Below, piece by piece: positions 16,062-23,758 of a DNA stretch of 26,083 bases; position 1 is the stretch's first letter; every line of letters starts with the position of its first letter. Origin of the DNA: Chthoniobacter flavus. Its GTDB lineage: Bacteria; Verrucomicrobiota; Verrucomicrobiia; Chthoniobacterales; Terrimicrobiaceae. The translations under genes were made by a program, and so were the position numbers. Where the stretch lies: the NCBI GenBank assembly GCA_945903555.1, contig CAMDOJ010000006.1:1-26083 (forward strand), in the 5' to 3' direction. The notes beneath the pieces were generated by a model. That model did not search any database. It saw nothing but the letters and a program-made list of their open reading frames with translations, and had not been told where the DNA came from.

Positions 16062-17333
16062 ATGAGCGAACGTCCCGATACAGAAACAACGAACGATGAC
16101 CCCCAACCTATTGGTGGAATCCGAATCGTCGTTGTCGGCGGCGGCGCAGCCGGATTCTTTGGTGCGATTGCCGCTGCGGAAGCTAATCCCAAAGCCAGCG
16201 TAATCCTTCTGGAAAAAAGCGCTCATGTATTGGCGAAAGTTCGCATCTCGGGCGGCGGTCGCTGTAATGTGACCCAGGCCTGCTTTGATGCCCGTGAGCT
16301 ATCGACACGCTATCCGCGGGGTGGACGCGCCCTTATCGGGCCCCTCACACGATTCGGCCCAGCGGACACCATCGAATGGTTTGAATCCAGAGGAGTCAAA
16401 CTCAAGACCGAGCCAGATGGCCGCATGTTTCCCGTTACCGACTCCTCACAAACCATCATCGACTGTCTGACTGCTGCTGCAAGAAAAGGCCGTGTTCGTG
16501 TGCTTACCGAAACAGGATTGAAATCAGCCCATCAACGAGATGGTGGCGGCTTTGACCTCACGCTTACAAAAGGCAGCACCATTGAATGTGATCGGCTTCT
16601 TTGGGCCGGTGGGGGATGCAAGACAGAGTCCCATCCCGCAGCACAACTCGGTCACACGCTTGCAGCCCCAGTGCCATCGCTTTTCACCTTCCATGTGAAT
16701 TCCCCATGGATAAGAGAACTCGCCGGCGTCTCACTCGATCCCGTGCAGGTGAGCGTTCCGGGAACTGACCTCAAGCAAACCGGCCCCGTCCTTTGCACCC
16801 ACGCCGGCCTGAGTGGACCGGCCATCTTGCGACTCTCAGCCTGGGGAGCCAGAAAACTTCACGACAAAGGTTACAGCTTCGATCTCCGGATCAACTGGCT
16901 TCCAAATTCATCTCCCGAATCGCTTTTGGCGGAAATGCAATCCCGTCGCGACACAAGCGGAGCTCAAACCCTTTTACGCTCACGATGGAATCCCCTCCCC
17001 GCTCGCCTATGGGAGCAACTCATCCGCCAAGCAGGTATCAGCGATGACACTCAATGGGCGAAGCTCAGCCGCCCCTCCGCGCTTGCTTTGGTGAAAGAAC
17101 TCTCCTGCACGACAGTCAACGTCACCGGAAAAAGCATGAACAAAGAGGAGTTCGTCACCTGTGGCGGCATACACCTTACCGATGTTGATTTTAAAACCAT
17201 GGAAAGCCGCCTTGTTCCTGGACTCTACTTTGCAGGCGAAGCCCTCGACATCGACGGCATCACCGGCGGATACAATTTCCAAAATGCGTGGACAACAAGT
17301 TGGATTGCGGGACGCGCTATGGGCACCGACTAA
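16062..17333 (+). CDS. HI0933/YhiN-family FAD-dependent oxidoreductase
   Basis: A 423-residue flavoprotein of unknown substrate. The FAD Rossmann motif VVGGGAAG is at about residues 24-31 with the acidic strand end Glu51. The family motif SGGGRCNVT is at 63-71, THAGLSGPAIL in the middle, and the closing FAD motif GLYFAGEALDIDGITGGYN near residue 388. All three landmarks of the HI0933 family (BaiN/YhiN type) are intact. It is divergent from dedA. The first ~17 residues before GGIRIVVVGG are extra and polar. Confidence 0.9.
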   Translation: MSERPDTETTNDDPQPIGGIRIVVVGGGAAGFFGAIAAAEANPKASVILLEKSAHVLAKVRISGGGRCNVTQACFDARELSTRYPRGGRALIGPLTRFGPADTIEWFESRGVKLKTEPDGRMFPVTDSSQTIIDCLTAAARKGRVRVLTETGLKSAHQRDGGGFDLTLTKGSTIECDRLLWAGGGCKTESHPAAQLGHTLAAPVPSLFTFHVNSPWIRELAGVSLDPVQVSVPGTDLKQTGPVLCTHAGLSGPAILRLSAWGARKLHDKGYSFDLRINWLPNSSPESLLAEMQSRRDTSGAQTLLRSRWNPLPARLWEQLIRQAGISDDTQWAKLSRPSALALVKELSCTTVNVTGKSMNKEEFVTCGGIHLTDVDFKTMESRLVPGLYFAGEALDIDGITGGYNFQNAWTTSWIAGRAMGTD

Positions 17334-17530
17334 ACCAACCAGACCCAGCAGATCGAAAAAGACCCTCGCTGAATAAGAAACCTTAGGCGCTGCCAGTTTT
17401 CAGTCGCGCAATAGCCTGAACCATCATAGGCCGTGAGTATTTCCTGCCTTTTGGAAAGCGGCGTGCGTACTCGCCCCAAGCTGTCCTGGTTGAGAATTTC
17501 CCTGCTGATACTATCAATGCTGCAGGTTCA

Positions 17531-17854
17531 TTGCGCTTCCTTATTCTCAGCCCGCGCTTTCCGAAGGTCATGTTGTCTGAACTTGCCGTTCATGCAGACT
17601 TTCTCGAAGTCATCAGCGCCATCGGCATCGAAGACCTCTTCACCAACGGTAACAAGATCCAACCCCAGTCGCACACGATCGAAGTGCTCGGGCATTTGAT
17701 CAAGGTTGCGACGGCAAAGAATCCAGCGTTGCTCATCGACTACCCAAAGACGGCGGAGCGGCGGGCGGCGAGCAAGAAACTGGAAGTAGAGCATTCACTC
17801 GTAAGGCTGGTGACGGATCGTCAGCTCAGGACGATCGCAGAATCCGGAAAGTGA
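17531..17854 (+). CDS. Hypothetical protein or gene remnant
   Basis: An open frame of 107 residues from a TTG, or 94 from the ATG at 17570, ending LRTIAESGK. The same frame stays open upstream to 17420 with no ATG, and the extra residues (FGKRRAYSPQAVLVENFPAD) look protein-like, so this may be a gene that lost its start. No family is recognised; the middle is helical and amphipathic (VLGHLIKVATAKNP, then ERRAASKKLEVEHSLVRL). The opposite strand also has open frames here, so strand choice is not certain. Confidence 0.3.
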   Translation: MRFLILSPRFPKVMLSELAVHADFLEVISAIGIEDLFTNGNKIQPQSHTIEVLGHLIKVATAKNPALLIDYPKTAERRAASKKLEVEHSLVRLVTDRQLRTIAESGK

Positions 17855-17924
17855 GCTGTGAGAAGATCGGCAAATAAAATCACTGGACCGAACGCGGGAG
17901 GGGTGCGTTAATTTCTAATTAGGA

Positions 17925-17947
17925 CGTCGCTGACCGCACGCGTCGCT
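17925..17947. repeat. Short direct repeat in the accessory gap
   Basis: CGTCGCT occurs at 17925-17931 and again at 17941-17947, 16 bases apart, just before the SLOG-like gene. It could be a binding site or chance; no longer repeat surrounds it. Confidence 0.2.
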
Positions 17948-17970
17948 CAGTTTTGGCGTTCGACAACAAT

Positions 17971-18570
17971 ATGACATTTTCCGAATTCACATCGATCGTA
18001 GAGCGAAATCCGAAAGGTGTGATTTTGCTCGAAGGGCGGAGAGCCATACCTGAGGCTTATGCTTCCGAAGCGGAGTCGCTTGCAAGGTGTCTGGCGATCA
18101 GATTTTCGGAACTCCGATTTCGCTCAGGTAATGCCGAAGGATCGGATCAAGCATTTTCTGCGGGGATTGCTTCCGTGGATCCTCACCGATTGCAAGTGGT
18201 TGCTCCCTATGCTTCACACAGAAAAAGTGTCCGCTATCTCGATGCAACCTATGATTCCCCTGAGTCTCTTTCCCGTGTTCGAGATGATGAGATTGCCTAC
18301 AAGACCGCTACGGCAAGTCCCAAAAACAAGGGACTTATTGCCAAGCGGAACCAAAAAAGTGCCCTAGCAGCAAAAGCAGCTTACTTGATTCGCGATACGA
18401 TGAAGGTTACGGGGCATTCCGAAGATTTTCCTAAGCCAATAATGGCTCTTTTTTACGTGGATCTCGAAAATCCGTCGGAAGGCGGAACTGGTCACACGAT
18501 CCGAGTCTGCGAGCAGGAAGGAGTTCCCTATGCGTTTCAGGACTCATGGGAAAAGTGGCCAAAAATCTGA
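17971..18570 (+). CDS. SLOG-like Rossmann-fold protein, function unknown
   Basis: A 199-residue protein. The N-terminal half resembles the SLOG (LOG/DprA-related) nucleotide-binding fold: strand VILLEGRRAIP (about 17-27), then FRSGNAEGSDQAF (50-62) in place of the common SGGARGAD motif, and strand LQVVAPY. The C-terminal half has a basic stretch (KNKGLIAKRNQKS), strand IMALFYVDL, then GGTGHTIRVCEQEGVPY (171-187), like the glycine-rich loop and last strand of this fold. SLOG proteins bind nucleotides or related ligands and occur in conflict systems, but no partner is seen here. I chose the ATG at 17971; a TTG at 17953 is also in frame and no clear ribosome site precedes either. Confidence 0.65.
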   Translation: MTFSEFTSIVERNPKGVILLEGRRAIPEAYASEAESLARCLAIRFSELRFRSGNAEGSDQAFSAGIASVDPHRLQVVAPYASHRKSVRYLDATYDSPESLSRVRDDEIAYKTATASPKNKGLIAKRNQKSALAAKAAYLIRDTMKVTGHSEDFPKPIMALFYVDLENPSEGGTGHTIRVCEQEGVPYAFQDSWEKWPKI

Positions 18571-18675
18571 ATCGCACTCCAAAAAACCGGAAGGGGGGAC
18601 ACGGAACCCTATGCCAAGGGGCTTACGATCGGGAGTATACCGAGAAAATGATGGGTAATTTGGAGACTGCTGGTT

Positions 18676-18846
18676 TCAATAAGCTGAGCGGCGCAGGCGG
18701 CCTGTAATCATCTGCGAAGCACTCAACGGACTGCATGCGGTTGGAGAAGACTCCAGCAAAAGAGCGAAAAACCCAAAGGCTGTTGCGGTATTTAGAGCCC
18801 CGATAAGATCATAGTTCGCCCAGCCAATGTTGACATGGCAAGCCAT
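18676..18846 (-). CDS. Small ORF (56 aa) downstream of actP
   Basis: A 56-codon frame beginning 22 bases after the actP stop. It has an excellent ribosome site, AAGGAG, five bases before its ATG. The product has a hydrophobic stretch LIGALNTATAFGFFALLL (about residues 14-31) and could be a small membrane protein; the C-terminal part ends GRLRRSAY. The initial MACHVNIGWANYD is not recognised. It would be the third gene of a DUF485-actP unit, or the 5' stub of a longer gene cut by rearrangement. Coding is suggested by the ribosome site and spacing only. Confidence 0.4.
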   Translation of the reverse strand: MACHVNIGWANYDLIGALNTATAFGFFALLLESSPTACSPLSASQMITGRLRRSAY

Positions 18847-18868
18847 GCAAACTCCTTAAAAATTCAGC

Positions 18869-20467
18869 TCAATGCTCGGTGGCTTTTTCGGAACCAAGCC
18901 CCGTATTCGCGCGCACGGTCAGCTCGGTGAATTTCTCATCCGAAGGGATTTCAGAGGAGAGCAATGTCCCGATCCATGACGCCAAAAAGCCGAGGGGTAT
19001 GCTCACCAGAGCGGGATTTTTGAGAGGAAAAAGTGGGGACTCTTTCATAAAATCGGGGCTTACCAAAATCAGAAAGATGCTCGAAAGCAGTCCACCTATC
19101 AAACCGCACACCGCTCCGACCGTATTGAAACGTTTCCAGAATAGGGAGAATAGGATCACGGGAAGATTGGCGCTTGCTGCTACAGCAAAAGCGAGACCAA
19201 CCAAAAAGGCCACATTCACTCCGGGTCCAAGGATAATCGCAATCAGTATACCAAGTGCTCCAACCACAAAAGCCGTGATGCGCGCCACGCGGACTTCATC
19301 TCCAGGTTTAGCTTCTTTACCATGATGCATGACATTGGAGTAAAAGTCGTGGGCGAAACTGGTGCTCGCGCTAATCGTCAAGCCAGCCACCACGGCCAGA
19401 ATAGTGGCAAAGGCAACCGCACTGATGAATGCAAAGAAAATCTCGCCACCCAGGAGTCTTGCCAACTCAGGTGCCGCCATATTCGTTCCTCCATGCTTCT
19501 CAAGATAGTCAGGCCCGAGTAAAGCTGCCGCTCCAAAGCCAAAGAACGTTGTCATTATGTAAAACAACCCAATGATCAACATAGCCCAGACGACACTCGA
19601 CCTCGCAGTCCGAGCATCAGGAACCGTATAAAAACGAATGAGAATGTGAGGCAAACCCGCCGTTCCAAAGAGCAGCGCCATACCAAGCGAAATCTGATCC
19701 CACGGATTTTTAAAGATCAATCCCGGTGTGAGAAAATTTCTCACTACGGTATCGCCATTCGCGGCGGTCGATTTAATAGCCGTCAGAGAGCTGAAAAACT
19801 TTCCCAGATCGAAATCAAACCGATTCAAGACAAGAACGCTTAAAAACAGGCTTCCAGTGATCAGGAGCACAGCCTTGATGATTTGCACCCACGTCGTGGC
19901 CAGCATACCTCCAAATACCACATACACTACCATCAATATACCTACTCCAATGACGGCAATCTCGTAACTCACCCCCGGAATAAGCTGCCGCACGAGCACA
20001 CCTGCTCCGACCATTTGCGCAATCATATAAAAAATGGAGACAGTGAGAGTGCTAAGTGAGGCTGCTGCTCGCACAGGCCGCGGACTCAATCGATAGGCCA
20101 ATACATCGGCCATCGTGTATTTGCCAGCATTCCTCAATGGCTCAGCCACGATGAAAAGCACTGTCAGATACGCCACAAGAAATCCGACTGAATACATAAA
20201 TCCATCATAACCATTCATAGCGATCATGCCCGCTATGCCCAAAAAGCTTGCCGCACTCATGTAGTCACCCGCAACCGCGAGACCATTCTGCCAACCCGTG
20301 ATGCTCCGTCCGGCAGCAAAATAGGCACTCGCGCCTGTTGATTTTCTTGCACTGAAGTAAGTAATGACGAGCGTTCCGGCAACAAAGGCTAGGAACATCC
20401 AAAGAGAGATTTGGCTCGGGCCATCCACAGGTTGGGCGACTGTAGAAAGAAGAAGTGGGACATTCAT
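18869..20467 (-). CDS. actP: Cation/acetate symporter ActP (SSS family)
   Basis: A 532-residue sodium:solute symporter that takes up acetate and other short carboxylates. About 13 hydrophobic segments are visible. Family landmarks are FAAGRSITGWQNGLAVAGDYMSAASFLGI near the N terminus, the YTMADVLAYRL loop, FGTAGLPHILIRFYTVPDARTARSS in the centre, and ISASTSFAHDFYSNV. The pairing with a DUF485 gene two bases upstream is the classic yjcH-actP arrangement. No acs gene is in the window. Confidence 0.93.
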   Translation of the reverse strand: MNVPLLLSTVAQPVDGPSQISLWMFLAFVAGTLVITYFSARKSTGASAYFAAGRSITGWQNGLAVAGDYMSAASFLGIAGMIAMNGYDGFMYSVGFLVAYLTVLFIVAEPLRNAGKYTMADVLAYRLSPRPVRAAASLSTLTVSIFYMIAQMVGAGVLVRQLIPGVSYEIAVIGVGILMVVYVVFGGMLATTWVQIIKAVLLITGSLFLSVLVLNRFDFDLGKFFSSLTAIKSTAANGDTVVRNFLTPGLIFKNPWDQISLGMALLFGTAGLPHILIRFYTVPDARTARSSVVWAMLIIGLFYIMTTFFGFGAAALLGPDYLEKHGGTNMAAPELARLLGGEIFFAFISAVAFATILAVVAGLTISASTSFAHDFYSNVMHHGKEAKPGDEVRVARITAFVVGALGILIAIILGPGVNVAFLVGLAFAVAASANLPVILFSLFWKRFNTVGAVCGLIGGLLSSIFLILVSPDFMKESPLFPLKNPALVSIPLGFLASWIGTLLSSEIPSDEKFTELTVRANTGLGSEKATEH

Positions 20468-20469
20468 TA

Positions 20470-20835
20470 TTAGTTCTTGGAAGTGTAGCCAAATTTAGCA
20501 AGTAGCGCGTTCTGACGACGATCCCAACCGGCAGCTGCGAACACGTAGACGAAGGCCAGTGCCCAAGACATAAAGAACTGAGAAAATGCAAACGCGTAGG
20601 CCAAATTCAAATCACCCCAGATCTTTTGCATCATGAAATCGGGGAACCAGCCAACCCCGATCGGCAGAGCAAAATAATAGATAATAAAAAACACAGTAGC
20701 TGGAATAATGAGATTTAATTTTCGCCGAATCAGAATAGAAAAATCTGGGTCTCTGGCAATCGCACCCCAGTCAATAATGGGACGATCTTCAGCGGTTTCA
20801 TTATTGTTATTTTTGGGAGGCAAAGGGGAGCTCAT
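20470..20835 (-). CDS. yjcH: DUF485 membrane protein (YjcH-like)
   Basis: A 121-residue protein with two membrane segments (about 48-67 and 82-103), and the DUF485 pattern DPDFSILIRRKLNLIIPATVFFIIYYFALP near residue 40. Proteins of this family are coded directly before ActP and are thought to assist the symporter; their exact role is not known. The ATG at 20835 was chosen to give the usual short polar N terminus; the frame is open further, with ATGs at 20853 and 20868, and no strong ribosome site marks any of them. Confidence 0.85.
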   Translation of the reverse strand: MSSPLPPKNNNNETAEDRPIIDWGAIARDPDFSILIRRKLNLIIPATVFFIIYYFALPIGVGWFPDFMMQKIWGDLNLAYAFAFSQFFMSWALAFVYVFAAAGWDRRQNALLAKFGYTSKN

Positions 20836-20937
20836 ACAAACGACATTTATCATTTTGGGCGCTCCCATGTCCACATATAGAATGAGCCCCCATATAAAAA
20901 AGGCACTAGGGCGATAGCCTAGATCCAACAAATAATA

Positions 20938-20958
20938 CCAAAAGCCGCTTGCTTTTGG
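20938..20958 (-). terminator. Hairpin with T-rich tail, possible terminator of the structured RNA
   Basis: CCAAAAGC and GCTTTTGG form a perfect 8-bp stem with a 5-base loop. On the minus strand it is followed by TATTATTTGTT, a weak U-rich tail, so it may end the structured RNA or act as an attenuator before DUF485-actP. On the plus strand the tail ATTTTAGT is no better. Confidence 0.45.
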
Positions 20959-20969
20959 ATTTTAGTAGA

Positions 20970-21077
20970 GGGGCACAGCGCATCCCGCCTGTGTGCTGCG
21001 GTCTGCTCCTTGGTTCCGATAGGTAGGGTGCGAGAAAGTAGACCAGTCTCAACACGGGCGAGACGGCCACGACCCCC
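20970..21077 (-). ncRNA. Candidate rod-shaped structured RNA (SRP- or 6S-like), upstream of DUF485-actP
   Basis: On the minus strand five nested helices can be drawn: 21073-21077 with 20970-20973 (GGGG/CCCC), 21057-21062 with 20984-20989, 21050-21055 with 20993-20998, 21040-21044 with 21000-21004, and 21035-21038 with 21008-21011, leaving a 23-base end loop. Three pairs are G.U on this strand and would be A.C mismatches on the other, which fixes the strand. GGGGG and CCCC ends, about 108 bases, and CGGAAC followed by AGGAGCAG resemble bacterial SRP RNA, but the GGAA loop lacks its normal closing pairs. 6S RNA, or a leader of the symporter genes, are alternatives. The full transcript may run from about 21106 to 20930. 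Confidence 0.5.
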
Positions 21078-21112
21078 TTTTCCGCTGCAAAGTCCAATTT
21101 CAAAAGGACAAA

Positions 21113-21121
21113 GGTATAACA
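21113..21121 (-). promoter_or_regulatory. Candidate extended -10 promoter for the structured RNA
   Basis: TGTTATACC on the minus strand fits an extended -10 (TGnTATAAT, with two mismatches). At 17 bases' spacing the -35 position reads TAGCAT, which is poor; a better TTGATA lies 21 bases away. Transcription would begin near 21106. Confidence 0.35.
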
Positions 21122-21198
21122 CCATGCCCAGTGCTATGCTATCAAGGGAATTCAGAGGCTGATCTAGACCTAGACTGAAGAGCGATTCACACTTTTTC

Positions 21199-21230
21199 GG
21201 GGCAAGATCAATTGCAAAAGGTATTGCCCC
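21199..21230. other. 7-bp inverted repeat GGGGCAA / TTGCCCC
   Basis: GGGGCAA (21199-21205) and TTGCCCC (21224-21230) are perfectly complementary with an 18-base loop. It lies between the structured RNA and the small plus-strand gene. It could be a 5' leader hairpin or an operator; tails on either strand are too poor in T for a confident terminator. Confidence 0.3.
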
Positions 21231-21257
21231 TTGTTTCAAACCCCGCCCCCATCCACC

Positions 21258-21509
21258 ATGCGAGCCATGGAAAGTCACGAATGGTCGGAAAACACCGAAG
21301 CGGGAAAAGTCTTTTATCGCGCAAACCATCTAGGCCAGCGTTGGACTATCATGACAACAATGCAAAAACGGGATCCGACTTGGACGGATCTCAAGCCTGT
21401 TCCCCTGCCTATCTGGCGGGAGTTGAGGGACATTGTCTGGAAAAAATACCAACGCAAACGCTGCCCCTGGGATCGCGTGTTGGAACTAGACAAAATTATC
21501 GGCGATTAA
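21258..21509 (+). CDS. Small conserved W-rich basic protein, function unknown
   Basis: An 83-residue protein (80 if the ATG at 21267 is used). It has conserved-looking blocks: EWSENTEAGKVFYRANHLGQRW, then WTDLKPVPLPIWRELRDIVW and KKYQRKRCPWDRVLELDKII. Five or six tryptophans and a basic C-terminal helix suggest a compact nucleic-acid- or protein-binding domain. I associate this 'LRD..W.KYQRKR.PW' pattern with uncharacterised Verrucomicrobia proteins, without known function. No clear ribosome site decides the start. It is convergent with the kinase gene, 64 bases apart. Confidence 0.65.
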   Translation: MRAMESHEWSENTEAGKVFYRANHLGQRWTIMTTMQKRDPTWTDLKPVPLPIWRELRDIVWKKYQRKRCPWDRVLELDKIIGD

Positions 21510-21573
21510 AGGAGTGATAGGAAACAGGCCGCTTCGCCGCTCGTAGGTCAGGCACTCGCGGGCTATTTGCTAT

Positions 21574-22680
21574 TTATTTACCTCCGAATAATTTTGTGAA
21601 AAAACAGAGATAGCAACCCGCCAAGATGATCAAGATGAAGAGGAGCAGCTGAAAAGCCGTGGCCACCCAGTCGAGGTCCGTCTCTCCCTTTAAAATAGGA
21701 ATGGCTTTTTTGACCTTTGGCGATGATTCGCACTGGATGGCTTTTTCCAACGCAAAATTCAGGTGCTCGATCAACTCGGGATAGGACGCATATCGCTTCT
21801 CTGGAAGCTTCGCCATCATGCGGTTAATGACATAGGCCGTCTCGTTGGAAACAGAGGGGGCAAAACTTTGAAGACTCACGGGCCGGCTCTTGAGCTGCTT
21901 GAGTGCGACGAGCGAAGGGCTCTTGGCATCGTAGGGCGGACGACCCGCGAGGGCATGGAAGAGGGTTCCTCCCAAGCTGTAGATGTCACTCCGGAAATCC
22001 TCCGGCTTTTCGTCCAGCTTCTCGGGTGCAATGTAATAGGGCGTGCCCCAGATTTCATCGCAGGAAACTGGAGAGTCGTTCATTGCTGTGGCGAGACCAA
22101 AATCCACCAACTTGAATGTCTCTGAGTCCGAACACAAAATATTGCCCGGCTTGATATCACGATGGATGAGGCCCATTGCGAGCGCGGCATCGAGCCCTTG
22201 GGCGATCTGGATACCGATCTTTAATACCACCACTTCCGAGACTGTTTTTCTAACCTGGATGAGATCGTCCAACGATCCTCCGCTGATCAACTCCATCGCT
22301 AGATAGAATTGACCTTGTGCCTGACCAAAATCGAAAACCTTAACCACATGCGGATGGTTGATGAGGGCGGTCGTGCGCGCTTCCTTGGCGAGGTTCTCGC
22401 ACTCAACAGGATTTTCTTGAAGCGAAATTCTAAGCGCTTTGAGGGCGACCGGACGATCCAGATTGATATCGACGGCGGAGTAGACCGTTCCCATGCCGCC
22501 TTGCCCGAGGAATGAGATAACACGAAAGTGATTGAAGAGGGCTCGGGCTTTGAATGAAAACCCACAGTCTGGGCAACACACATCCGTGCAGGGAGGAGTT
22601 TGCGACATATTGATAGCAGATTGGCATGCGGGACAATTTTCCGTCAAGAGATCAGCTATTGGCAATTCTTCAGATAACAC
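21574..22680 (-). CDS. Hanks-type Ser/Thr protein kinase with N-terminal zinc ribbon
   Basis: A 368-residue kinase. A zinc-ribbon-like region has CPAC (Cys16, Cys19) and CCPDC (Cys36, Cys39). The kinase domain follows, with GQGGMGTVY at 59-67, Lys81, Glu100, HRDIKPGN at 173-180, DFG at 193-195 and GTPYYIAPE; all catalytic residues are intact. A single C-terminal membrane segment (about 342-362) anchors it with the kinase in the cytosol and only a few residues outside, so it has no external sensor domain. Start is a GTG; the next ATG (residue 25) would remove the first CxxC. Targets are unknown; no partner phosphatase or FHA gene is in the window. Confidence 0.88.
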   Translation of the reverse strand: MLSEELPIADLLTENCPACQSAINMSQTPPCTDVCCPDCGFSFKARALFNHFRVISFLGQGGMGTVYSAVDINLDRPVALKALRISLQENPVECENLAKEARTTALINHPHVVKVFDFGQAQGQFYLAMELISGGSLDDLIQVRKTVSEVVVLKIGIQIAQGLDAALAMGLIHRDIKPGNILCSDSETFKLVDFGLATAMNDSPVSCDEIWGTPYYIAPEKLDEKPEDFRSDIYSLGGTLFHALAGRPPYDAKSPSLVALKQLKSRPVSLQSFAPSVSNETAYVINRMMAKLPEKRYASYPELIEHLNFALEKAIQCESSPKVKKAIPILKGETDLDWVATAFQLLLFILIILAGCYLCFFTKLFGGK

Positions 22681-22792
22681 AATTAAGGGGAGTAGAATTT
22701 CGGAGAAGTATTTACCCCGAACGTAGAGCGGAGTAGTAATACATCATGGTTCATTGTTTGTATGCGCCAGCCTGTGCAATTCAAATCAATTT

Positions 22793-23758
22793 ATGGATAC
22801 TATAGTCAATTTTACAGTCGGAATCGAAGATACCAACGAACGGCTAGACCGATTTCTGGGTCGCATGTGCAGCGATTTCTCCCGGGTGCGCTTACAGGAT
22901 TTCATCCGTGAAAAGCATGTTTTAGTTAACGGAACCGCCGCCAAACCTTCACAACCCATGCGTACCGGTGATGAGGTCTCTCTCATCGCCCCAACGACCG
23001 TGGCCCCCTCACCTCTCGTCGCTCAAGATATCGCGCTCGATATCCTCTTCGAAGACGAGTCGATTCTCGTCATCAATAAACCACCAGGCTTGGTCGTGCA
23101 CCCTGGAGCTGGCAACCACGAGGGAACGGTCGCCAATGCCCTTTTACACCACTGTGCAGGTATCGCCGTGGTCGGTGGCGTCGAGCGCCCAGGCATTGTC
23201 CATCGACTCGATAAGGAAACATCCGGTTGTCTCGTCGTAGCAAAGACCGAAAAAGCCCACAGGCTCATAGCGGCCGAATTCGCGTCAAGGGGAGTCGAAA
23301 AAGCCTACTTAGCACTTGTGGATGGAACTCCACGAATGCCACACGGCAAGATCGAAGCCGCCATCGGTCGTCACAAGATCCACCGCCAGAAAATGGCCGT
23401 CGATGAACGTGGTCGCGAAGCGCTCACCCACTACCGCGTCCTTGCCTCGAACGAAAGCAAGGCCCTTGTGGAATGCCGTCCGCGCACAGGTCGCACACAC
23501 CAGATTCGAGTCCATCTGAAACATCTGGGACAACCCGTCACGGGGGATCCGGTCTACGGACGGAGAGGATCTCATGAACGCCACTTCCTACATGCTTGGA
23601 AGCTCACCTTCACACATCCAGAGAGTGGAGAAAGGGTCTCCTTCACAGCTCCAGTCGCCGAAGATTTTCCAGCTTGGGCAAAAGAAGCCGCCTTGAAATA
23701 TGATGCGACCCTGACGAAAAAACAGTCCTTACAGAATGCCCCACATGACCATGATTAA
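22793..23758 (+). CDS. rluD: 23S rRNA pseudouridine synthase, RluD-like
   Basis: A 321-residue pseudouridine synthase. An S4 RNA-binding domain (about 15-65, with ERLDRFLGRM and IREKHVLVNG) precedes the catalytic domain with INKPPGLVVHPGAGN, the active-site motif GIVHRLDKETSG containing Asp140, and RPRTGRTHQIRVHLKHLG. The order matches RluD, which modifies helix 69 of 23S rRNA; RluC-type activity is less likely. The frame opens upstream at a TTG (22754), but the ATG at 22793 gives the normal start. It overlaps the next gene by up to 23 bases. Confidence 0.92.
   Translation: MDTIVNFTVGIEDTNERLDRFLGRMCSDFSRVRLQDFIREKHVLVNGTAAKPSQPMRTGDEVSLIAPTTVAPSPLVAQDIALDILFEDESILVINKPPGLVVHPGAGNHEGTVANALLHHCAGIAVVGGVERPGIVHRLDKETSGCLVVAKTEKAHRLIAAEFASRGVEKAYLALVDGTPRMPHGKIEAAIGRHKIHRQKMAVDERGREALTHYRVLASNESKALVECRPRTGRTHQIRVHLKHLGQPVTGDPVYGRRGSHERHFLHAWKLTFTHPESGERVSFTAPVAEDFPAWAKEAALKYDATLTKKQSLQNAPHDHD

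Noticed and set aside
17383..17571. Minus-strand 62-codon frame (ending ARLKTGSA)
   Set aside because: It overlaps the plus-strand open frame, has no ribosome site and no recognised family; more likely a shadow.
18571..18675. GGGGGGACACGGAACCC motif as a trace of a transposon or REP element
   Set aside because: No inverted partner, no transposase remnant and no second copy in the window.
22681..22792. Divergent promoters between the kinase and rluD
   Set aside because: Only weak box pairs (such as TTGAAT with TACAAA at 16 bases on the minus strand) were found; not better than chance in an A/T-rich gap.
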